7,144 nt of DNA, from positions 1 through 7,144 of the forward strand of contig NZ_CAMHRZ010000171.1 in the NCBI RefSeq assembly GCF_946187255.1. Reading direction: 5' to 3'. Positions 1 to 4,229 of the stretch are shown here, piece by piece. Under the pieces are notes generated by a model, which saw only the letters and a list, made by a program, of their open reading frames with translations, was not told the origin of the DNA and made no database searches. The stretch comes from an uncultured Ruminococcus sp. Its GTDB lineage: Bacteria > Bacillota > Clostridia > Oscillospirales > Ruminococcaceae. The position numbers and the translations under genes were made by a program. Each line of letters starts with the position of its first letter. The first letter of the stretch is position 1.

Positions 1-22
1 CAGGTGTCACGGAGGAATAAAG

Positions 23-295
23 ATGGATAACAAAATGATCGGATATATAATTACGGCTGTATTTGCATTTGTGGATGTGATACTCATTATCATACCGCTG
101 ATGATGTCAAAGTCCCGCAACCGAAAGCTACAGGAATATACCCTTACCGCCGAAGCCGAGGTCATAAAGATGGATCTAAAGGCAATGCGTTCAACTTACG
201 ACATGAATCGCCCGAAATCAAGAATGTGGTTCCCTACATACCGCTATTACGTCAACGGCATTGAGTATATCAAAGAAAGTCATGAAGATGTTTGA
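23..295 (+). CDS. DUF3592-like membrane protein, N-terminal fragment (frame-disrupted)
   Basis: This 90-residue product has one clear membrane helix (about residues 6-28), a short basic stretch (KSRNRK), and then the start of a soluble domain containing AEAEVIKMD and YRYYVNGIEY. That order (helix, a segment with E/V-rich strands, then Y-Y-V-G-Y) is what DUF3592-type proteins show before their 'VG..v.v..DPN.....' half. Here that second half is missing from this frame: translation stops at TGA 293-295, while the expected continuation lies one frame over in the next entry. The ATG at 23 has a strong GGAGG at 11-15 with 7-nt spacing, so expression was presumably selected for. An intact protein would be about 145 residues with a second helix at the end. 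The likely cause is a frame mutation or a sequencing error, and a translated split product is less likely. Function is unknown; the family is assigned by pattern, not by search. Confidence 0.6.
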   Translation: MDNKMIGYIITAVFAFVDVILIIIPLMMSKSRNRKLQEYTLTAEAEVIKMDLKAMRSTYDMNRPKSRMWFPTYRYYVNGIEYIKESHEDV

Positions 296-458
296 GGTCG
301 GTCACACTATGAAGATCAAGGTGGATCCCAACGACCATAACAAATATATACTCATCGAGAGCCGCGCATTCAAGCTGGCTGTAACGATACTGTGGATCCT
401 CGCCGCATTTTTTGCACTGGCGGTCGTGGCTAGTATCGTTATCATCAAGATGGCCTGA
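282..458 (+). CDS. DUF3592-like membrane protein, C-terminal fragment (frame-disrupted)
   Basis: This frame, +1 relative to the preceding one, carries the missing half of the DUF3592-like protein: FEVGHTMKIKVDPNDHNKYI (the 'VG...v.v.DPN' signature) followed by a C-terminal membrane helix (about the last 27 residues, rich in A, V, I, L and F). Open reading extends upstream to TTG 261; ATG 282 is the first ATG and gives 58 residues. Neither start has a good Shine-Dalgarno sequence (only a weak AAAG upstream of ATG 282), while the upstream fragment has an excellent one. Translation as an independent gene is therefore doubtful, except by coupling, since the start lies 11 nt before the upstream stop. 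I read the pair as one gene broken by a shift between about 266 and 293. A functional two-subunit split cannot be excluded. Confidence 0.45.
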   Translation: MKMFEVGHTMKIKVDPNDHNKYILIESRAFKLAVTILWILAAFFALAVVASIVIIKMA

Positions 459-499
459 TGTTTATATGTCCCAATTAACTTATGTGTTGTTGATCTTTT

Positions 500-505
500 A
501 AGGAG
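500..505 (+). promoter_or_regulatory. Ribosome binding site that decides the start of the 515-943 gene
   Basis: AAGGAG is a strong Shine-Dalgarno sequence. The upstream in-frame TTG at 506 directly abuts it and is too close to be used. ATG 511 is 5 nt away, but its frame ends after 7 codons at TGA 532-534. GTG 515 is 9 nt away and opens the long frame. GTG 515 is therefore the best start, with the caveat that ATG 511 may compete for initiation. Confidence 0.6.
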
Positions 506-514
506 TTGTTATGT

Positions 515-943
515 GTGAATCCCTGGAGCGTTGATTTTTGTTATTTGCTTCTTTTTATAATTTTGCTGATCATCGGAATAATATCGGTAATTATGATCAT
601 CAAGAATAAACACAAGCAGGTAAGTGTAAGATCTTCTGTTGTTTCTTTAGTGACAAGCAGCGTTCTGTTTTCGGCGCTGACAGTATTTGTTGCTTCACAC
701 CCGACATACTACAAATTCAATGATTGGACGATCGTGGGCAGCAACATCAGCATGGTACAGCAAAAATACGGAGACTTTGATCTCGGTGCCGTTACTGATA
801 ATAAGGCAGGAAAGGTCGCATACTACACCTATACAGACAACGGTCCCATCATGCCCGATCATCTCAAACACTATTATTATATAGAATATGATGAAAGTGG
901 TCTGATAAATACAGTATATGACGCTTGTCAGCCGGGCGGTTAA
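515..943 (+). CDS. Hypothetical membrane protein: two N-terminal helices plus outer domain
   Basis: I do not recognise a named family. The 142-residue product (GTG start) begins with two hydrophobic segments (about residues 7-27 and 38-60) separated by a basic loop (KNKHKQVSVR). This suggests a helical hairpin with the loop in the cytoplasm and the C-terminal 80 residues outside. The outer domain reads DWTIVGSNISMVQQKYGDFDLG, then GKVAYYTYTDNGPIMPDHLKHYYYIEYDESG, then VYD and a C-terminal CQPGG. A 'G-x-x-x-x-x-V-x-x-x-(Y/L)-G' segment followed by paired strands ending 'Y..IEYD..G.I..VY' resembles the small BamE/SmpA-like fold, but this is a weak pattern inference. It may be co-transcribed with the broken DUF3592-like gene 57 nt upstream, and it is followed by a strong terminator. 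Base usage is somewhat more AT-rich than in pyrG-dapL-gltB, as expected for accessory membrane genes. Confidence 0.7.
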   Translation: MNPWSVDFCYLLLFIILLIIGIISVIMIIKNKHKQVSVRSSVVSLVTSSVLFSALTVFVASHPTYYKFNDWTIVGSNISMVQQKYGDFDLGAVTDNKAGKVAYYTYTDNGPIMPDHLKHYYYIEYDESGLINTVYDACQPGG

Positions 944-1030
944 TCATCTGCTGTAGGATCTGAGATATGATAAGTTCGTGTCTCTCTTGGGAATGCTTTT
1001 ATAAAAAAGCCGATAATATATAGTCATTCA

Positions 1031-1063
1031 CTGTGCCCGCTGCATAACACGGGCGCAGTTTTT
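1031..1063 (+). terminator. Intrinsic terminator after the small membrane protein genes
   Basis: The arms 1031-1039 (CTGTGCCCG) and 1050-1058 (CGGGCGCAG) form a 9-bp GC-rich stem with one G-U pair and a 10-nt loop, followed at once by five T residues. It lies 88 nt after the stop at 943 and separates this region from the pyrG promoter. The rest of the 944-1245 gap holds only that promoter and its leader, and I see no other gene in it. Confidence 0.85.
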
Positions 1064-1131
1064 CGACGTTTACCGAAAAAATAGTCAAAAATTTGCTTTG
1101 TGAGCCTGCGTGAGTGGTTAAACTTTACCTC

Positions 1132-1160
1132 TTGACAAATCGGAACAATTGAGTTATAAT
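1132..1160 (+). promoter_or_regulatory. Consensus housekeeping (sigma-A type) promoter for pyrG-dapL
   Basis: TTGACA at 1132-1137 and TATAAT at 1155-1160 are both exact consensus hexamers, separated by the ideal 17 bp. The predicted transcript starts at about 1166-1168 (GGA). Such a strong promoter fits a gene whose output is set afterwards by the attenuator in the leader. The start lacks the GGGC needed for the CTP-sensing reiterative mechanism known from Bacillus subtilis pyrG. Confidence 0.9.
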
Positions 1161-1174
1161 AAACTGGATAAATT

Positions 1175-1190
1175 GAGACAAGGATGTCTC
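1175..1190 (+). promoter_or_regulatory. Hexaloop hairpin in the pyrG leader, candidate antiterminator
   Basis: GAGAC (1175-1179) pairs perfectly with GTCTC (1186-1190) around the six-base loop AAGGAT. The 5' arm and the first bases of the loop are also the 5' arm of the terminator at 1175-1223, so only one structure can form. A hexaloop with A at position 1 and G at position 4 is the hallmark of RNA targets bound by ANTAR-domain antitermination proteins. Canonical ANTAR targets have two such hairpins, and only one fits between the predicted transcript start and the terminator. The core ACAAGGATGT also matches the general CsrA-type binding consensus. The structure is seen directly; the binding protein is inferred. 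Confidence 0.6.
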
Positions 1191-1223
1191 CGAAGTTTTT
1201 CGGGCATACTTGTCTCTTTTTTT
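1175..1223 (+). terminator. Attenuator terminator in the pyrG leader
   Basis: GAGACAAG (1175-1182) pairs perfectly with CTTGTCTC (1209-1216), enclosing an inner stem CCGAA/TTCGG (1190-1194 with 1199-1203), and is followed by seven T residues (1217-1223). It lies between the promoter and the pyrG ribosome binding site (GGAGG at 1232-1236), so RNA polymerase must read through it to express pyrG-dapL. This is the layout of a transcription attenuator. Confidence 0.82.
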
Positions 1224-1245
1224 AGTTTACGGGAGGTTTATTTCT

Positions 1246-2856
1246 ATGAGAAAGTATATTTTCGTAACCGGAGGAGTAGTTTCAGGACTTGGCAAGGGCA
1301 TCACCGCCGCATCCCTGGGAAGACTTCTCAAAGAGAGGGGACTTCTTGTTGCTGCACAGAAGCTGGACCCTTATATAAATGTTGATCCGGGTACCATGAG
1401 CCCCTATCAGCACGGTGAGGTCTATGTTACCGAAGACGGTGCGGAGACAGACCTTGATCTCGGACATTATGAAAGATTCATAGACGAAGATCTTAATAAA
1501 TATTCCAACCTTACTACGGGCAAGGTCTACTGGAACGTGCTCAACAAGGAAAGGCGCGGAGAGTATCTCGGTTCAACGGTGCAGGTCATACCCCATATCA
1601 CCAACGAGATAAAGGAATTTGTATACAGCGTCGGCAAAAAGACGGACGCCGATGTTATCATAACCGAGATAGGCGGTACTATCGGTGATATCGAATCACA
1701 GCCCTTCCTTGAAGCGGTTAGGCAGATATCCCTTGAAGTCGGCAGGGAGAACAGCCTGTTCATCCATGTCACACTGGTACCTTTCCTCAGCGGTTCTGAT
1801 GAGCATAAATCAAAGCCCACACAGCATTCCGTCAAGGAATTGCAGGGAATGGGCATCAATCCCGATATCATAGTACTACGCTGTGACAGACCGCTGGAGG
1901 ACTCCATATTCAAGAAGATAGCGCTGTTCTGCAACGTGCGCCCCGAATGTGTTATCGAGAATATCACTCTTCCCGATCTTTACGAAGCGCCCCTTATGCT
2001 TGAAAAAGCAAACTTTTCAGAAGTCGTATGCAAGCGTCTCGGTATAGATGCAAAGCCGTCGGAATTCTCCGAGTGGAAAAAGCTCATCGAGAGGATAAAG
2101 AGCATCGACAAGAGCGTCAGCATCGGTCTCGTGGGTAAGTATACGGAGCTTCACGATGCATATCTTTCCGTTGCCGAAGCACTTCGCCACGCAGGTTATT
2201 CAAACGGTGTCAATGTTGATATCCACTGGATAGACTCCGAGAAGATAACCGCTGATAACGTGGCGGAGACTCTTGCGGGAGTTGGCGGTATCATAGTTCC
2301 CGGCGGTTTCGGCACAAGAGGTATAAGCGGTATGATACAGGCGGTGAGATATGCCCGTGAGAGTGATATGCCGTTCTTCGGTATATGTCTCGGTATGCAG
2401 ATCGCAGTTATAGAGTATGCAAGAGATGTCTGCGGTATAGCGGATGCCGATTCGGGCGAATTTGACGAGCTCTGCAAGCACAAGGTGATAGACTTCATGC
2501 CCGACCAGAGCAGCAGTGCTCCTAAGGGCGGCACACTTCGTCTGGGTGCATACCCCTGTGTTATCAAGAAGGGCAGTACAATGGAGCGCTGCTACGGAAA
2601 GACGGAGATAAGCGAACGTCACCGCCACCGCTATGAGGTAAATAACGATTATCGTGACACACTTGAAAACGCAGGACTTACACTGAGCGGTATCTCACCC
2701 GACGGCGAACTGGTTGAAACCGTAGAGCTCACGGACAGAGATTTCTATGTGGGCGTGCAGTATCACCCCGAATTCAAGAGCCGTCCCAACCGCCCGCACC
2801 CGCTTTTTGCAGGATTTGTTTCAGCTATAATAAAGAAGGAGAATGAAAATGCTTAA
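1246..2856 (+). CDS. pyrG: CTP synthase
   Basis: PyrG makes CTP from UTP, ATP and glutamine-derived ammonia in the cytoplasm, the last step of pyrimidine nucleotide synthesis. The 536-residue product has the usual family length. Residues 1 to about 267 form the synthetase domain: it opens with KYIFVTGGVVSGLGKG (P-loop, residues 3-18), followed by DPYINVDPGTMSPYQHGEV and EIGGTIGDIES, which bind nucleotide and magnesium. The C-terminal glutamine amidotransferase domain has PGGFGTRG, the nucleophile Cys381 in GICLGMQ, and the His507/Glu509 pair in QYHPE. ATG 1246 is chosen because GGAGG at 1232-1236 lies 9 nt upstream and the protein then starts as family members do; an in-frame TTG at 1210 falls inside the leader terminator. 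The gene follows an attenuated leader and overlaps dapL by 8 nt, so the two form an operon. Confidence 0.97.
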   Translation: MRKYIFVTGGVVSGLGKGITAASLGRLLKERGLLVAAQKLDPYINVDPGTMSPYQHGEVYVTEDGAETDLDLGHYERFIDEDLNKYSNLTTGKVYWNVLNKERRGEYLGSTVQVIPHITNEIKEFVYSVGKKTDADVIITEIGGTIGDIESQPFLEAVRQISLEVGRENSLFIHVTLVPFLSGSDEHKSKPTQHSVKELQGMGINPDIIVLRCDRPLEDSIFKKIALFCNVRPECVIENITLPDLYEAPLMLEKANFSEVVCKRLGIDAKPSEFSEWKKLIERIKSIDKSVSIGLVGKYTELHDAYLSVAEALRHAGYSNGVNVDIHWIDSEKITADNVAETLAGVGGIIVPGGFGTRGISGMIQAVRYARESDMPFFGICLGMQIAVIEYARDVCGIADADSGEFDELCKHKVIDFMPDQSSSAPKGGTLRLGAYPCVIKKGSTMERCYGKTEISERHRHRYEVNNDYRDTLENAGLTLSGISPDGELVETVELTDRDFYVGVQYHPEFKSRPNRPHPLFAGFVSAIIKKENENA

Positions 2857-4033
2857 ACCGAATATGTTTTACGGCGACCTGAAAGAAAGCTATCTTTTCT
2901 ATAATATCGCCAAGAAGACTGGTAAATACCTTGAAGAACACCCCGACACACATCTTTACCGCATGGGCATTGGCGATGTTTCTCTGCCCCTGTGCGATGC
3001 AGTTATCAAGGCACTGCACGAAGCAGCTGACGATCAGTCTGTGCCCGAAAAATTCAACGGTTATATGCCCGAGTGCGGAGCAGGATTCCTGCGCAGCGCC
3101 ATAGCAGAGCATTACCGCGGACGCGGTGTGCAGCTGGCGGATGATGAGGTGTTCGTGTCCAGCGGTGCTTCCGATGAACTGGGAGATATACTCGATCTTT
3201 TCGACAGGGAGAACAGCTCCCTGATAATCGAGCCTGCTTATCCCGCTTATGTTGATGCAAATGTTATGGGCGGCAGAAAGATAGTACATCTTGCGTCTGG
3301 CAGAGATAACGGCTTCCTGCCCACCCCCGATGAAAACACGAAAGCTGATCTTATTTATATATGCTCCCCCAACAACCCTACGGGTGCGGTGTTCAGCAGG
3401 GAACAGCTGAAAGCGTGGGTAGATCATGCCAACAAGAACGGCTCGGTGATACTCTTTGATGCAGCTTATGAAGCCTTTATAGAGGATGAGTCGCTGCCGC
3501 GTTCCATATTCGAGATAGAAGGTGCGCGTACCTGTGCTATAGAGATCTGCTCGCTCTCAAAGACAGCGGGATTTACAGGCACAAGACTGGGCTACACCGT
3601 TATCCCTCATGACCTGGAGCGTTCGAGCATGAACTTCAACAAGATGTGGGTGCGCAACCGTACCACCAAGACCAACGGTGTATCATACGTTATACAGCGT
3701 GCGGGTGCAGCAGTATTCACCCCTGAGGGACAGCAGCAGATCAAGCAGAATATCGCAGTATACAAGAAGAACGCAAAGGTGCTGATGAAGGTGTTCGATC
3801 AGCTGGGTATATGGTATACGGGCGGTAAAAATGCACCTTATATATGGCTTGAATGCCCGAACGGTATGGGCAGCTGGGAATTCTTTGACTTCCTGCTCAA
3901 CGAGGCACAGATAGTCGGTACACCCGGCGAAGGCTTCGGCAAATGCGGTGAAGGATATTTCCGCTTCTCCACCTTCGGAAGTCCTGCCGACACCGAAGAG
4001 GCTGCTGCAAGGCTGCTCAAACTTCTCGGCTGA
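2849..4033 (+). CDS. dapL: LL-diaminopimelate aminotransferase
   Basis: DapL converts tetrahydrodipicolinate directly to LL-diaminopimelate with glutamate as amino donor, replacing the succinylase or acetylase branch of lysine and peptidoglycan precursor synthesis. The 394-residue product is a fold-type I PLP enzyme of near-normal length for the family (about 400). Visible features are the N-terminal SYLF and GIGDVSLPL segments, CSPNNPTG (172-179), DAAYEAFI with Asp204 and Tyr207, and the PLP lysine Lys238 in SLSKTAGFTGTRLGY. The C-terminal half has KTNGVSYVIQRAGAAV, NAPYIWLE and GTPGEGFG, all typical of DapL. ATG 2849 is preferred over ATG 2843: AGGAG at 2837-2841 is 7 nt from the former and only 1 nt from the latter. 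The start lies inside the last codons of pyrG, so translation is probably coupled. I see no convincing terminator after its stop. Confidence 0.93.
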   Translation: MLKPNMFYGDLKESYLFYNIAKKTGKYLEEHPDTHLYRMGIGDVSLPLCDAVIKALHEAADDQSVPEKFNGYMPECGAGFLRSAIAEHYRGRGVQLADDEVFVSSGASDELGDILDLFDRENSSLIIEPAYPAYVDANVMGGRKIVHLASGRDNGFLPTPDENTKADLIYICSPNNPTGAVFSREQLKAWVDHANKNGSVILFDAAYEAFIEDESLPRSIFEIEGARTCAIEICSLSKTAGFTGTRLGYTVIPHDLERSSMNFNKMWVRNRTTKTNGVSYVIQRAGAAVFTPEGQQQIKQNIAVYKKNAKVLMKVFDQLGIWYTGGKNAPYIWLECPNGMGSWEFFDFLLNEAQIVGTPGEGFGKCGEGYFRFSTFGSPADTEEAAARLLKLLG

Positions 4034-4078
4034 ACAAGTCGGATTTTTTAGGTGATATGTTATAAATGTTTATCTTTT

Positions 4079-4114
4079 GCAGGATTTTATTTCGTATATT
4101 GCAATAAAACTTGC
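4079..4114. repeat. AT-rich inverted repeat with nested palindrome upstream of the gltB promoter
   Basis: GCAGG-A-TTTTATT (4079-4091) and AATAAAA-CTTGC (4103-4114) can pair over 12 bp with one bulged A and one G-U equivalent. Overlapping the centre is a perfect 10-bp palindrome, TATTGCAATA (4097-4106). The repeat ends 10 bp before the -35 hexamer, a usual place for an activator or repressor site. No T-tract follows it on the + strand, so it does not look like the dapL terminator. The regulator is unknown. Confidence 0.4.
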
Positions 4115-4123
4115 TTTAAGCTA

Positions 4124-4152
4124 TTGACAGACAAGAATGAATATGTTAGAAT
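4124..4152 (+). promoter_or_regulatory. Consensus housekeeping (sigma-A type) promoter for gltB
   Basis: TTGACA at 4124-4129 and TAGAAT at 4147-4152 are separated by 17 bp. The predicted transcript starts at about 4157-4160, almost at the foot of the hexaloop hairpin. The promoter lies about 90 nt after the dapL stop and makes gltB a separate transcription unit, though read-through from dapL is possible. Confidence 0.85.
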
Positions 4153-4159
4153 AATAGAC

Positions 4160-4173
4160 GAACAAGGACGTTC
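4160..4173 (+). promoter_or_regulatory. Hexaloop hairpin in the gltB leader, candidate antiterminator
   Basis: GAAC (4160-4163) pairs with GTTC (4170-4173) around the six-base loop AAGGAC. Loop and closing C-G pair match the pyrG leader hairpin, sharing ACAAGGAYGT (4162-4171 here, 1178-1187 there). Part of the loop and the whole 3' arm are used by the terminator at 4167-4216, so the two structures exclude each other. The stem is only 4 bp, so it would need a bound protein to compete. As in pyrG, loop positions A1 and G4 fit ANTAR targets, but only one hairpin is present. Confidence 0.55.
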
Positions 4174-4216
4174 ATACAAGGGCTTCATGCCCTTGCGTGA
4201 GCGTCTTTTTATTTTT
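4167..4216 (+). terminator. Attenuator terminator in the gltB leader
   Basis: GACGTTCA (4167-4174) pairs with TGAGCGTC (4198-4205, one G-U), continued by an inner AAGGGC/GCCCTT stem (4178-4183 with 4189-4194) and the loop TTCAT. TTTTTATTTTT follows at 4206-4216. This strong intrinsic terminator sits between the promoter and the gltB start, so expression needs read-through or antitermination. Confidence 0.85.
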
Positions 4217-4229
4217 GCAGAGGTGTGAT

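Noticed and set aside
995..1010. GCTTTT-ATAA-AAAAGC hairpin after the hypothetical gene
   Set aside because: The stem is short and AT-rich with no T-tract after it; the real terminator is at 1031-1063.
1147..1177. Direct repeat AATTGAG at 1147-1153 and 1171-1177 around the pyrG -10 box
   Set aside because: Seven bases in an AT-rich region can recur by chance, and the gltB promoter has no counterpart.
1210..1245. In-frame TTG extension of pyrG
   Set aside because: The TTG is inside the leader terminator, has no ribosome binding site, and adds 12 residues absent from CTP synthases; ATG 1246 has an ideal GGAGG.
1161..1245. T-box, PyrR-binding loop or riboswitch in the pyrG leader
   Set aside because: The leader is only about 80 nt, lacks the T-box AGGGTGGNACCGCG-like motif and any PyrR-type binding loop, and has no room for a multi-helix aptamer.
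2825..3427. 200-codon open frame on the minus strand opposite dapL
   Set aside because: It lies fully opposite a strongly conserved dapL, has no recognisable family motifs, and its composition follows from dapL codon use.
4034..4060. T-run at about 4043-4049 as a dapL terminator
   Set aside because: The preceding bases form no stem longer than 4 bp, so an intrinsic terminator is not supported.
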